NCBI GenBank assembly: GCA_016933695.1
Contig: JAFGAL010000002.1
Span: forward strand, 62,001 to 126,000
DNA: 64,000 nucleotides
Source of the DNA: Candidatus Zixiibacteriota bacterium
GTDB taxonomy: Bacteria > Zixibacteria > MSB-5A5 > GN15 > PGXB01
Direction: 5' to 3'
Shown here: piece after piece, positions 44,148 through 53,717 of the stretch
Numbering within the stretch: position 1 is the first letter of the stretch
Layout: the number at the start of each line of letters is the position of its first letter
The notes under the pieces: model-generated
Seen by the model: the letters and a program-made list of their open reading frames with translations, nothing else
The model's database searches: none
What the model was told of the DNA's origin: nothing
Position numbers and translations under genes: made by a program

Positions 44148-45626
44148 ATGCTGAAATCCGCAGTGAACATAATCGTCATGCTGGTCGTGTTGTCGACGAC
44201 CGGCGCTCTGGCCGGTGAAATTACCGTGCAAATCCCCGGCGGCAACGAAAAAATCGGCGCGGAGACATTCGGCGACATCGCTTATTTTTCCGTCTCGGAT
44301 CTTGCGGGTGTACTCGGGCATCGTATCTCATGGGATATTCCCGGCCTTTCGGCGGAACTCACCGTAAATCGCCATTCGGTGGTGTTTTATATCAACTCGC
44401 CATATGTCAATCTCGACGATACGGTCAAGAATGTCACATTCCCGATTGAGATAAAGCGGGGGTGCATTTATGCCCCGATTCAGACGGCCCTGCCGATTAT
44501 CGATGTGATCAGTCCGGAACGGATTGTCTGGGACAATGACCGGCACCTGATTCGGGTCAGTTCGGAATATTACACGATCACCGACATGGCGCTTTCAGAA
44601 AAGGCCAACGGGCTTTTGATCGAATTGTTCGTATCGGAACCGAAGGAATTCGAGTTGTACCAGTCCGAGGGCAACTGGCTGAACATCACCATCCCCGACG
44701 CCACGGTCAACAGCCGCCAGCTTATATCACGCAAATCCTCGACGTTTATGCGCGATATGAATGTCTTCCAGTTCGAAGCCTCATCACAGATATCGCTTCG
44801 CCTGCGCAAGCCGTTCGGCAAAATAACGCATCGGTTCACAGCCAATCCGGGGCGCATTCAGATTTCCCTGATCGACACCACCGCCATGCCGGTGGTGTCG
44901 GCCGGGCCGGATCGTGTGGTCGGTCCCGACGACCATATTGACAAGGTTGTGATCGATGCCGGTCACGGCGGCAGGGATTATGGCGCGATCGGTCTCGACG
45001 GGACACAGGAAAAAAAGATAGTCCTTGACATCGCCAAGCGACTGGCCAAGCTTATCCGCAAGGAGAAGATTTTCGAAGTGGTGATGACACGCGACAAGGA
45101 CGACTATGTCCCGCTCGATGAACGGGCCCGAATCGCCAATGAATCCGGCGGCGATGTTTTCATATCGATTCATGCCAATGCCTCGCTGAAGCGTTCGGCG
45201 CGGGGCTTTCAGGTTTTCTTCCTCGCTCCCGCGCTCAACGATGAGGCCCGTGCCGCGGCCCAGCTGGAAAACGCCGTTTTTCTTTCGGAACAGACGGCAT
45301 TCGGTGCTCATGAAGGTGATGATCTCAGCATGATTCTCAGCGATATGATCCAGAACGAATTCCAGGAGGAATCATCCGATTTCGCGGCCATGGTCGACAG
45401 GGAATTCCGCAAGGATTTGTCGAAACACACCCGTGCCCGTGGGATGGACCAGGCGGGGTTTTTCGTTCTCAACGGCGTGTATATGCCGTCCGTTCTGGTG
45501 GAATCGGCCTTCCTGACGAATGAACAGGATGAGAAACTGCTGAAAAGCAAAGACTACCGGCAGGATGTCGCCGAGAGTATCTATGCCGGATTAAAACGAT
45601 TCAAAGCGAAATATGAGAATAAATAA
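44148..45626 (+). CDS. N-acetylmuramoyl-L-alanine amidase (AMIN + Amidase_3)
   Basis: 492 residues: signal peptide about 1-22, copper-amine-oxidase-N-like segment (about 25-135), AMIN-type region (about 140-235) and a zinc amidase catalytic domain with VVIDAGHGGRDYGAIG near 267-282 (first His ligand), Glu ligand region, SIHANAS near 341-347 (second His) and VLVESAFLTNEQD near 455-467 (catalytic Glu). It cleaves the amide bond between muramic acid and the stem peptide, for cell separation. Stop overlaps the murI start (TAATG), so cell-wall genes are coupled. Confidence 0.94.
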   Translation: MLKSAVNIIVMLVVLSTTGALAGEITVQIPGGNEKIGAETFGDIAYFSVSDLAGVLGHRISWDIPGLSAELTVNRHSVVFYINSPYVNLDDTVKNVTFPIEIKRGCIYAPIQTALPIIDVISPERIVWDNDRHLIRVSSEYYTITDMALSEKANGLLIELFVSEPKEFELYQSEGNWLNITIPDATVNSRQLISRKSSTFMRDMNVFQFEASSQISLRLRKPFGKITHRFTANPGRIQISLIDTTAMPVVSAGPDRVVGPDDHIDKVVIDAGHGGRDYGAIGLDGTQEKKIVLDIAKRLAKLIRKEKIFEVVMTRDKDDYVPLDERARIANESGGDVFISIHANASLKRSARGFQVFFLAPALNDEARAAAQLENAVFLSEQTAFGAHEGDDLSMILSDMIQNEFQEESSDFAAMVDREFRKDLSKHTRARGMDQAGFFVLNGVYMPSVLVESAFLTNEQDEKLLKSKDYRQDVAESIYAGLKRFKAKYENK

Positions 45627-46447
45627 TGACTGATGAACAACGGCAAAATCGTCCGATCGGGATTTTCGACTCGGGGGTCGGCGGGTTGACTGTCGCCGCT
45701 GAAGTCATGCGTCTTCTTCCGGGCGAAAATATCGTGTATTTCGGTGATGTCGGACGGTATCCCTACGGCGGACGCTCCCGGGAAATTATCACCGGTTTCA
45801 CCAGGCAAAACATAAACTTTCTTCTGGATCATAATGTTAAATACGTTATCGCCGCCTGTAACTCCGCATCGGCGGTGGCGCTGGAAGCGGTATCCGAAGA
45901 ATACGATATCGATATTCTCGGTGTGATCGAACCGGGCGCGAAGGCCGCGATTTCCTATAGTAAAAACAAGCGTGTCGGCATTATCGGCACCCGCGCCACG
46001 ATCGACTCCGACAGCTACGCCAAAGCCATCCAGCGCCGTAATGAAAACATCAAGGTTTTTTCGCTGGCCTGCCCGCTTTTCGTGCCGCTGGTGGAAGAAG
46101 CGTATATCGAGAAGGAAGCCACGTATTTAATCGCGCGGGATTACCTGAAAACGTTAATCGATGTCGATATCGACACGCTGGTGCTGGGGTGTACGCATTA
46201 TCCCCTGCTGAAGAAAGTCATCGGCACGGTTATGGGCGACGGGGTTCGGCTGGTCGACTCCGCCGAGGAAACCGCCCGCGAAGTGGCATCGGTGTTGTCG
46301 GTCAGAAATCTTCTGCGTACCGCAACGGACGATGTCACGCTGAAGTTTTACGTTTCCGACGTGCCGGATCGTTTTTCACAGGTGGTGAAGCATTTTGTCG
46401 GGCGCAATATCAACAATGTCACGCGCGTGGATATAACCAGGTACTAA
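45626..46447 (+). CDS. murI: Glutamate racemase
   Basis: 273 residues. Motifs IGIFDSGVGGLTV near 11-23, the first catalytic cysteine in AACNSASAVAL near 76-86, and the second in LVLGCTHYPLL near 187-197. It provides D-glutamate for peptidoglycan. Start overlaps the amidase stop by 1 nt and rmuC follows after 1 nt, so this is a tight operon with smpB-amiC upstream. Confidence 0.97.
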   Translation: MTDEQRQNRPIGIFDSGVGGLTVAAEVMRLLPGENIVYFGDVGRYPYGGRSREIITGFTRQNINFLLDHNVKYVIAACNSASAVALEAVSEEYDIDILGVIEPGAKAAISYSKNKRVGIIGTRATIDSDSYAKAIQRRNENIKVFSLACPLFVPLVEEAYIEKEATYLIARDYLKTLIDVDIDTLVLGCTHYPLLKKVIGTVMGDGVRLVDSAEETAREVASVLSVRNLLRTATDDVTLKFYVSDVPDRFSQVVKHFVGRNINNVTRVDITRY

Positions 46448-46448
46448 G

Positions 46449-47594
46449 ATGGACATTATACTTGCGGCGATTGCATTCGGTTTGATTACGGCGGGAACGG
46501 TGTTTGTGATCCTGCGTTTTTTCTCGAAACGGATTGAAGACAATACACTGGCGAAAATGAAAGAGTCGTTCGGGACGGCGTCATATGAGGCTCTCGAAAA
46601 AAACACCGACCAGTTTCTCAAACTGGCCAATGAAAAACTGGCGCAACAAACCCAGGCCAACGTACAGGAACTCGCCGGCAAAAAAGCGTTGATCGACCAC
46701 ACCCTGCAACAGATGAAAACCGAGATGGACTCGGTACGGGAACTGGTCAGTCGTCTTGAAAAAGACCGCGAACAGAAATTCGGTGAACTGACCCGCGGCC
46801 TGCAAGTGCAGTCCCAGGAAACCTTACGGCTTCATGAAATCACTGCCAATCTTAATAAAGTGCTTTCCGATTCGCGCCTGCGCGGTAAATGGGGCGAGCG
46901 CGTGGCCGAGGATATTCTGAATCTGGTGGGGATGGTCGAGAACGTCAGTTATCGCAAACAAACCGGGATTGAGGGCGGACACGGGCGCCCGGATTTCACG
47001 TTTATTCTGCCCGACGACCGTCTGATCAACATGGATGTTAAATTTCCGCTGGACAATTTCAAGAAATTTCTCGAGGCCGAAGACGAAACCTCGCGCGAGG
47101 CGTTCAAGAAGCAATATCTCAAAGATGCCCGCACGAGTGTGAAAAACGTCGTCACGCGCGACTATATCGATCCGGCCCATAACACGCTGGATTTTATGAT
47201 TGTCTTTATCCCGCATGAACAGGGCTACGGATTCCTTATGGAGCATGACCCGTCATTCATGGATGATGCGCTCAAGGCCAAAGTCATTGTCTGCTCGCCG
47301 TGGTCACTGTATGCCTTTCTTGCGGTGATACGGCAATCGGTGGACAATTTCAATCTCGCCCGTTCCGCCGATCAAATTCTTGCGCTGATGGGGACATTTT
47401 ACAAACAGTGGGACAATTATAAGGAAACAATGGATAAAATCGGCAAGGGGATTGCCGCATTGCAGGAAACATATGACAAACTGATCACCACGCGTACCTC
47501 ACAGCTTGAAAAGCCGTTACAACAAATAGCGCAATTGTCCAGACAGCAGGAGTTGACCGAGGAGACATCATCACGCAATGATCAGAACGGGTGA
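46449..47594 (+). CDS. rmuC: DNA recombination protein RmuC
   Basis: 381 residues: one N-terminal membrane helix (about 2-20), long coiled coil (about 30-120), and the nuclease-like RmuC domain with RGKWGERVAEDILNLVGM near 140-157, GRPDFTFILPDD near 178-189, and DMKFPL-like MDVKFPLDNFKKF near 195-207. It limits inversion events during repair. Stop overlaps a possible GTG start of the next gene. Confidence 0.94.
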   Translation: MDIILAAIAFGLITAGTVFVILRFFSKRIEDNTLAKMKESFGTASYEALEKNTDQFLKLANEKLAQQTQANVQELAGKKALIDHTLQQMKTEMDSVRELVSRLEKDREQKFGELTRGLQVQSQETLRLHEITANLNKVLSDSRLRGKWGERVAEDILNLVGMVENVSYRKQTGIEGGHGRPDFTFILPDDRLINMDVKFPLDNFKKFLEAEDETSREAFKKQYLKDARTSVKNVVTRDYIDPAHNTLDFMIVFIPHEQGYGFLMEHDPSFMDDALKAKVIVCSPWSLYAFLAVIRQSVDNFNLARSADQILALMGTFYKQWDNYKETMDKIGKGIAALQETYDKLITTRTSQLEKPLQQIAQLSRQQELTEETSSRNDQNG

Positions 47595-47638
47595 TCACGG
47601 CAAAAACGATATACATATATAAAACGGGCAAACGGCAA

Positions 47639-48808
47639 ATGGATCTGACGAAACTGAAAATCGAACAGGCGGTGGATATCCTCGACGAACTCGATATTGA
47701 TCTCTGGTTGATATTCTGCCGTGAAACCGACATGATGGCCGATCCGGCGCATGATCTGATGGTGGGTCACAAAGTTGTCTGGCAATCGGCATTCTTTATC
47801 CCGCGTAACGGTGAAACCACCGCTTTGGTCGGCAATTACGATAGTGCCGATATCGAACGTGCCGGAAGATTCAGACACGTTATTCCCTATGTCGAGGACT
47901 GCGGCCGGGAGATTCGCGACAAGATCATTGAATTCGATCCAAAAACGATGGCGTTGAATTTTTCGCTAGATGATCCGGCATCGGACGGTCTCACGTACGG
48001 GATGTACCAAAAGTTGATGTCTTATTTACAGGGAACGCCCTACCCGGAGCGAATCGTTTCCGCCGAAAAGCTGATGTCACTGGTGCGCGGTCGAAAAACC
48101 CGCGACGAGATCACCCGTATTTCCGCCGCCGCCATTTGCGCCTCCGACTGCTGGCATAAAACGCTTGAGGATATTGTCCCTGGTATGACCGAACAGGAGA
48201 TTGCGCGCTTACTGGAGACGAATATTCGCCGTCTCGGCGGAACCACTGCCTTCGATACGATTGTCAACGCCGGTGATAAAACCGAACCCGGTCACGGTCA
48301 TCCCACCACCGCGATCGTGGAACCGGGCGATTTGCTTCATGTCGATTTCGGCGCGCGGATTAACGGTTACTGCTCGGATATCCAGCGGCTGGCTTATTTT
48401 TTGCGCAAAAACGAATCCGCGCCACCGGATGAATTGATCGAGGCGTTCACCACCGTGCGGGAAATTATCGACGAGGCGGCAAAGCTATACAAACCGGGAG
48501 TGCCGGGGTACGAAATCGACACTGTCGCGCGGGAGCGTCTGGTCGAACGCGGATATCCGGAATACCAGCATGCCCTGGGTCATCAGATCGGGCGTTCGGT
48601 GCACGACGGCGCTGCGATTGTCGGACCGAAATGGGAACGTTACGGCACAACGCCGACCATCCCGCTGGAAGAAGGCAACGTGTTTACAATCGAATTCGGC
48701 ATTGCATTGCCGGGAATCGGATACGTCGGTCTCGAGGAGGATCTGGCGGTAACTGAGAATGGGGGACGGTTCTTATGTCCCAGACAGACGGAGTTGATTC
48801 TGTTATGA
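47639..48808 (+). CDS. M24 family metallopeptidase (Xaa-Pro aminopeptidase-like)
   Basis: 389 residues with a creatinase-type N-terminal domain and a pita-bread C-terminal domain. Metal ligands can be read: Asp in HVDFGARINGYCSD near 236-249 (two Asp), His in HALGHQIGRSVHDG near 310-323, Glu in FTIEFGIALPG near 346-356 and Glu in GLEEDLAVTENG near 362-373. It removes N-terminal residues ahead of proline or similar. A GTG at 47591 overlaps the rmuC stop and would add 16 residues of non-conserved sequence; I prefer the ATG. Its stop overlaps the next ATG. Confidence 0.92.
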   Translation: MDLTKLKIEQAVDILDELDIDLWLIFCRETDMMADPAHDLMVGHKVVWQSAFFIPRNGETTALVGNYDSADIERAGRFRHVIPYVEDCGREIRDKIIEFDPKTMALNFSLDDPASDGLTYGMYQKLMSYLQGTPYPERIVSAEKLMSLVRGRKTRDEITRISAAAICASDCWHKTLEDIVPGMTEQEIARLLETNIRRLGGTTAFDTIVNAGDKTEPGHGHPTTAIVEPGDLLHVDFGARINGYCSDIQRLAYFLRKNESAPPDELIEAFTTVREIIDEAAKLYKPGVPGYEIDTVARERLVERGYPEYQHALGHQIGRSVHDGAAIVGPKWERYGTTPTIPLEEGNVFTIEFGIALPGIGYVGLEEDLAVTENGGRFLCPRQTELILL

Positions 48809-49641
48809 AAAAGATCATCATGTTTGGCATACTGACGGCGTTACTAACCATACAGTGCGGTCCCCCGCCCAAAGTAACCATCAGCCCGGAACAAACCGAT
48901 TGCGCTCCGCGCAATTTGATTGTCAAACCGAACAGCAACTCCCTGTTCATGCAATGGGACACCCCCTGCCCGGATAATATCACGGTGACAGGATACAATA
49001 TCTATCTTCTCCCCTCGCCGATCAGTGAGAAATATCCCGGCGTGACTCTGCCGAAGAAGATCGTCCCGTTCAATTCCGGCGCCTACCCCGGCGACACCGA
49101 TCCCGAGGAGCGCTTTGAGACGTTTTCGATTCACAACCTCGATAACGGCGTGGAGTACTTTATTTCCGTGCGAACCGTGTTCACCGACGGGACATTGTCT
49201 TTGCCGACCAAAGAGATTTCGGTCATTTGTCGCCCGGAGGGGGCATTCGACCTGGCATATCGATACTCCGATAAAAACGACGGGTTTTCATTCGGACACG
49301 GCGAAGCGGTTCGGGCCGACAGCGACTTGAACGATCTGTATTTCTATCACAAGGACGGGATTGATTACCTGGCGTCGCCGCATCGACTCAACGGTTTCAT
49401 CCGGACTTCGGAGTTCTATTCACTGGGAAAAACATCTTCGATATACCAGTATCCCGAATTCGATCTGGATATCCCTCCGGTGGATCGCATGCCGGTGCGG
49501 GTTGGCGAAAGCTATCTGGTCAAAACCGCGGACGGCAATTATGCCAAGGTGCGGATCGAATCGGCGTCGGGGGAACGCAAGGAGCGGAAACTGAAACTAT
49601 CGTACATCTATCAGACCATTCCGAATCTGATACGGTTTTAA
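48805..49641 (+). CDS. Lipoprotein with fibronectin type III-like domain
   Basis: 278 residues, ATG overlapping the peptidase stop. Signal MKKIIMFGILTALLTIQC with cysteine at 18; Gln at -1 is an unusual lipobox residue, so lipid attachment is not certain. Residues about 30-150 form an FN3-like domain (APRNLIVKPNSNSLFMQWD, then VTGYNIYLLPSP, NGVEYFISVRTVF). The C-terminal half contains a second beta-rich region (SYLVKTADGNYAKVRIES), possibly binding another surface partner. Function unknown. Confidence 0.78.
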   Translation: MKKIIMFGILTALLTIQCGPPPKVTISPEQTDCAPRNLIVKPNSNSLFMQWDTPCPDNITVTGYNIYLLPSPISEKYPGVTLPKKIVPFNSGAYPGDTDPEERFETFSIHNLDNGVEYFISVRTVFTDGTLSLPTKEISVICRPEGAFDLAYRYSDKNDGFSFGHGEAVRADSDLNDLYFYHKDGIDYLASPHRLNGFIRTSEFYSLGKTSSIYQYPEFDLDIPPVDRMPVRVGESYLVKTADGNYAKVRIESASGERKERKLKLSYIYQTIPNLIRF

Positions 49642-49676
49642 CCGACGGCATCCCGTCTGTGCGAGGATGATCCCGA

Positions 49677-51155
49677 ATGACTGATCGCATGGCGACTGCG
49701 GATAAAAAGATACTGGCCGGCATTGCCACCCTGGCCGTCATCGTCCGGGTGCTGGTTGCCATTTTCACCGACAATCTCGATCATCCCGACGAGAATTTCC
49801 AGCTATTGGAACAGGCGCACCGTATCGTGTTTGGCTATGGTTTGATCCCGTGGGAATTCCGTTATGCGGTACGCTCCTGGCTCACCCCCGGATTTATCGC
49901 GGGTTTACTGTATCCGTTCAAGCTGCCGGGGCTGGACAATCCGAATCTCTATGTCCCGGCCATCCGGGCCATCCTGGGCGTGCTTTCGGTCAGCATGGTG
50001 CTGTCGGCATATCACATCGGCAGGAAACTGGTCTCGGTGCGGACGGGGCTTGTTGCGGCGTTTCTCTGTGCGATATGGTACGAAATGATATACTTCGGCA
50101 TTCGCCCGCTCAGTGAAATCTGGGCAAGCGCCTGTTTTCTCGGGGCGGTGGCGCTGGCGCTGAAGCCGATCCGTGTTCGACATCTTATCATCGCCGGCAT
50201 ACTGGCGGCGCTGACCGCCGCGATACGTCTGCACTATCTGCCGGTTGTCGCGGTGTTTATGATTGTAACCTGCATCGGGTTGGAACGTGCACAATGCCGG
50301 GTGTTTCTGATTTCATTCATCATGGTGGTTCTTGCCGTCGGGCTGTTTGAAAAACTCACGCTTGGCGGCTTTTATGTTTCCTATATCAGTTATTTCACGA
50401 TCAACCGGAGTTACAGCATGAATGTCGCCTTCGGTGAAGGTTCCACGCTGGATTACCTGTTGTATATCGGGTACGCCTCACTGTTCGTATTCTGGCTGTT
50501 TTTTATCGGCGGGATTGCCGTATGGAAAAAGGCGGGCGGTTTGATCCTGTACATTCTGGCTGTTCTTCTGCCGCATTTGGCATTGCCCATCAAAGCGCAT
50601 CTGATCAGCGTTCGTTTTATTTTCCTAACCATTCCCCTGTTTTTAATCATGGGCGCGGTTGTGATTTCCGTGTTACGGGAAAATTTAAATAATCAAATAT
50701 TGAAAAGATATATCTGTACAGGATTCTGTGCCATTATGATAATAATTTCAATAATGGGTGCATACGACGCCTTGCCGGGTGGAAAACAGGTGTATGCGCA
50801 CAATCTTTTTTATACCGATCCGCATTTGCGGGCGTACCGGTATTTGCACGATGAACAATCAATCGCCGGCGTGTATGACAATGCCTCATTCTGGTTTCAA
50901 AGCGGCGGGTATTATTATTTGCATCGCGATATTCCACTGTACTATCCCAACACGCCACCGGCATCGCCCGATTTTATCAGTCATGCCGTCACCACGACCG
51001 ATTTCCCCGGCGCGGTCGGCTTTGAACGTATCGCGACGTTCGGCGATATCGCTGTGCATGGCCGAAGCGATCCGCATTTTGTATACCGTCATGATTCCGA
51101 GTATTCACGCGATATGTTCCAGGCGGGAGTCGACGATAAGATCAACCATCGCTGA
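49677..51155 (+). CDS. Polytopic glycosyltransferase, GT22/PIG-like (ALG9-type)
   Basis: 492 residues with about ten membrane helices. Near the N-terminus lies LDHPDENFQLLEQAHRIVFG (cited only to key DHPDENFQ), with GLIPWEFRYAVRSWLTPG close behind; this DxHPDExFQ...WE...RS block is the first-loop signature of GT22 mannosyltransferases, using dolichol- or polyprenyl-linked donors. In bacteria such enzymes decorate lipid or cell-surface glycans. Follows the lipoprotein gene after 35 nt, in the same direction. Substrate not known. Confidence 0.8.
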   Translation: MTDRMATADKKILAGIATLAVIVRVLVAIFTDNLDHPDENFQLLEQAHRIVFGYGLIPWEFRYAVRSWLTPGFIAGLLYPFKLPGLDNPNLYVPAIRAILGVLSVSMVLSAYHIGRKLVSVRTGLVAAFLCAIWYEMIYFGIRPLSEIWASACFLGAVALALKPIRVRHLIIAGILAALTAAIRLHYLPVVAVFMIVTCIGLERAQCRVFLISFIMVVLAVGLFEKLTLGGFYVSYISYFTINRSYSMNVAFGEGSTLDYLLYIGYASLFVFWLFFIGGIAVWKKAGGLILYILAVLLPHLALPIKAHLISVRFIFLTIPLFLIMGAVVISVLRENLNNQILKRYICTGFCAIMIIISIMGAYDALPGGKQVYAHNLFYTDPHLRAYRYLHDEQSIAGVYDNASFWFQSGGYYYLHRDIPLYYPNTPPASPDFISHAVTTTDFPGAVGFERIATFGDIAVHGRSDPHFVYRHDSEYSRDMFQAGVDDKINHR

Positions 51156-51158
51156 GAC

Positions 51159-52634
51159 TTATTTCAGGAGTACCATCTTTTTGGTTTGCACCGATTCGGT
51201 GGTTATGACTCGATAGAAATACACTCCTGAGGCGACGTCGCGGCCGGATGTATCTCGGCCGTTCCATTCCAGGCTGTATGATCCCATCGCTGTCGATCCG
51301 AATTCCTCGTGGTATACCTCCTGTCCCAGGATGTTGTACACCGTGAATTGCACGTCGGTGCGACGCGGAATCGTATAGGAAATGATCGTGACGGCATTGA
51401 AGGGATTGGGGTAATTCTGCTCCAGGACGAAATCATCCGGGTAGAGATGGTCGAAGTCATCCTCGACCGGGGTCGATTCCCCGGCGATCTTGGCCAGATA
51501 CACGTCCGATCCCCCGGCGGAGTTGGAAAACGAATACCCCAGCACGAGATAATCCCGTCCGGTCTCCTGAAACACCGTCCGACCATAGTCGGATTTGGTG
51601 CCACCGTATCGTCGGGTCCACGCGGTATCGCCGGTTGGTGCGATTTTAATTGCATATATATCGATTTCCGCCGCGCCGAACGACTCGGTTGAGCCGGCCA
51701 GAAGATATCCGCCGTCGAGCGTCCGGGTTACGGCATAGGCGCGATCGTCATACCGGCCGCCATAGGTCTTTTCCCATTGCACGACACCGCCGGCATCGAT
51801 CTTGACCGCGTAGGCATCGGTGTATCCCGCTCCTGATGATGATGTTCCCCCGGCGATCACGAAACCGCCGTCGATCGTCGTTTCCAGATCATAGGCATAA
51901 TCCGCACCGGAGCCGCCGTACACTTCGGTCCAGAGGGTGTCGCCGTCGGCATCCAACCGCACTCCATAGATACTGCTGTACCCGTCGCCGAATGAACCGG
52001 TCGAACCGACCGCCATAAAGCCGCCGTCACCGGTCAGGCAGACTGCCGAGCCGGATTCGCCGCCCGCACCACCGACCGCGGTGGTCCAGATCGTATCTCC
52101 GACCGAATCGGTCCTGACGAAGTATAGATCATCATATCCCGAACCGAATGAGCTGGTCGTGCCGCAGATGATAAATCCATCGTCGGAGGTCTCGCGGATC
52201 GATCGCCCTTCATCATTGCCGCTTCCCCCGAACGTTTTCTGCCATAGCATTGTCCCGGCCGAATCGATTTTCACCAGATAAACGTCTTTGCCACCGGCGC
52301 CGTAAGACCGGGTCGATCCGAGCAGGACAAATCCGCCGTCGGAAGTCGCCAGGACATCATAGCCGAGTTCGGCATCGGTACTGCCGTAGGTGTTTGTCCA
52401 TACCGTATCACCGGCGGAGCCGAGCCGCAGGGCATAAAAATCAAACCCTCCGGAACCATAGGAAAAAGTGGAGCCGAGTAGAATATACCCGTCGTCGGTC
52501 TGACACCCCGCGTAGGCGTTGTCGTTGTACTGACCGCCGTACGTCGTCGACCAGATCATCTCCTGAGCGGCCAGAGGTGTCTGCAAAAGCAGAATCGCGA
52601 AGCCGACATGTATCATCACTTCGCGGCATTTCAT
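51159..52634 (-). CDS. Secreted beta-repeat protein with NYPNPFN-type C-terminal module
   Basis: 491 residues with signal peptide (about 1-23) and GGAGG upstream. About seven repeats of roughly 50 residues follow, each with W.xTYGG, a D..Y or AY core, TxDGGY/F and GxTxSxGxGxxDxY, suggesting a beta-propeller. Next is a linker and a C-terminal domain starting LEQNYPNPFN near 405, with PRRTDVQFTVYNILGQEV and SGVYFYRVITTESVQTKKMVLLK, closely resembling type IX secretion sorting modules/FlgD-like Ig folds. It would be surface-displayed or secreted. Typical for FCB bacteria. Confidence 0.88.
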   Translation of the reverse strand: MKCREVMIHVGFAILLLQTPLAAQEMIWSTTYGGQYNDNAYAGCQTDDGYILLGSTFSYGSGGFDFYALRLGSAGDTVWTNTYGSTDAELGYDVLATSDGGFVLLGSTRSYGAGGKDVYLVKIDSAGTMLWQKTFGGSGNDEGRSIRETSDDGFIICGTTSSFGSGYDDLYFVRTDSVGDTIWTTAVGGAGGESGSAVCLTGDGGFMAVGSTGSFGDGYSSIYGVRLDADGDTLWTEVYGGSGADYAYDLETTIDGGFVIAGGTSSSGAGYTDAYAVKIDAGGVVQWEKTYGGRYDDRAYAVTRTLDGGYLLAGSTESFGAAEIDIYAIKIAPTGDTAWTRRYGGTKSDYGRTVFQETGRDYLVLGYSFSNSAGGSDVYLAKIAGESTPVEDDFDHLYPDDFVLEQNYPNPFNAVTIISYTIPRRTDVQFTVYNILGQEVYHEEFGSTAMGSYSLEWNGRDTSGRDVASGVYFYRVITTESVQTKKMVLLK

Positions 52635-53044
52635 GTTACAGCCTCCAATGCTGTTCAATTTTTCAACAGCTGTTCTCATTTGAGGGTATCGGAACTTTCC
52701 CATACCGCTTTAGCCCCAAACTGAAGTTTTTTTGTGGCTTGATAATCCCAACCGGTTGTCGGTCAGGCTCTTTGACGAAATTTCATCGATTAGGTGAGAT
52801 GCTTTGGTGAACCGGATTCCTCCCCAAATAATGTCGAGCACACAATCCTATTGACTGGCATACACTTACAAGAAATACAGTGGGATTCCCCCAACACCAG
52901 ACAGCTTAAATAATTAAAACCAGGCCTTTCATGAAACTGCTAACAATTTAATAGACTTAGCTTTACAAGACTCTCACCGGGTCGGCATCGCGCTTGCGCA
53001 GACCCTTCCCAGAAGAATAAGGACATTAGAAGTGGGGAGAAATC
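52635..53044. other. Intergenic region before the chaperone-usher-like locus
   Basis: 410 bases between divergent starts. It contains a hairpin at 52979-53005 (GGGTC/GACCC with an inner GCGC/GCGC), about 40 nt upstream of the first subunit gene and probably in its leader. I found no clear sigma-70 boxes and no gene. Confidence 0.5.
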
Positions 53045-53578
53045 ATGCGTGAAAGAAATATACCACTGTCAGCAATGATTTACATCATTCTGACCTTGAC
53101 AGCGATACCGGGTGTATATGCCCAGGAAAGCGCCACCATTCAAGCGACCGCCACTGTTATTCCGGCGCTGATCGTCATTGGTGAACACAATTTGGAATTC
53201 GGAACCGTGTTTCCGGGGGTCGATAAATCGGTCGACAAGTCCAGCCCCGGATTTGCCGGCGAGTTCAGTATTCAGGGCAATAACCTTGCGGAAATCACCC
53301 TTGATTTCGCGCTTCCGGATTCGATTATGCACGAGGACTCAACCGCCTACATGCGCATACGATTTGTCGATACCGATGCGTCGTATGACGACGGCACCGG
53401 CGGCGGACAGGCGGCGCCCTCCGGCACGGTCAATCCCCTTGGACCATCGACTCAGGATCTCGGACCGGGCGGTCAGATGTGGATCTGGATCGGCGGTCGA
53501 GTTGAGCCGGGGATCACGCAAACCGGCGGCGACTACAGCGGCGATATTACCCTGACCGTAGCATATACCGGCAGTTAA
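53045..53578 (+). CDS. DUF4402-like secreted subunit (fimbrial subunit candidate 1)
   Basis: 177 residues, GGGGAG upstream. Signal peptide about 1-25, then the DUF4402-type start ESATIQATATVIPALIVIGEHNLEFGTVFPGVDK (key QATATV then LEFGTVFPG), beta strands with AGEFSIQGNNLAEITLDFALP, and a C-terminal WIWIGGRVEPGITQTGGDYSGDITLTVAYTGS-type ending (key GGDYSGDI, YTG). Proteins of this fold act as pilin-like subunits with alternating hydrophobic N-terminal strands suitable for donor-strand exchange. Followed by its own terminator, so it can be expressed alone. Confidence 0.8.
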   Translation: MRERNIPLSAMIYIILTLTAIPGVYAQESATIQATATVIPALIVIGEHNLEFGTVFPGVDKSVDKSSPGFAGEFSIQGNNLAEITLDFALPDSIMHEDSTAYMRIRFVDTDASYDDGTGGGQAAPSGTVNPLGPSTQDLGPGGQMWIWIGGRVEPGITQTGGDYSGDITLTVAYTGS

Positions 53579-53611
53579 CAAGCACTCCTGCATCTCCCAT
53601 ATTTTTACCGC

Positions 53612-53639
53612 AAAAACCCCGTTTCGACGGGGTTTTTTC
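53612..53639 (+). terminator. Terminator after the first subunit gene
   Basis: AACCCCG/CGGGGTT stem with a TTTCGA-type loop and a six-T run, 33 nt after the stop. Separates this subunit gene from the rest of the locus. Confidence 0.9.
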
Positions 53640-53654
53640 ATGGTCGAAGCCATC

Positions 53655-53682
53655 TTGACATAATGCGATTTCGCGGTATTTT
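53655..53682 (+). promoter_or_regulatory. Promoter of the short subunit-like gene
   Basis: TTGACA, 16-nt spacer, TATTTT; predicted transcript starts about 28 nt before the next ATG. It comes straight after the terminator of the first subunit gene. Confidence 0.6.
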
Positions 53683-53717
53683 ATCGGTATCGAACCTACT
53701 GCACATCGGTTATCGCA

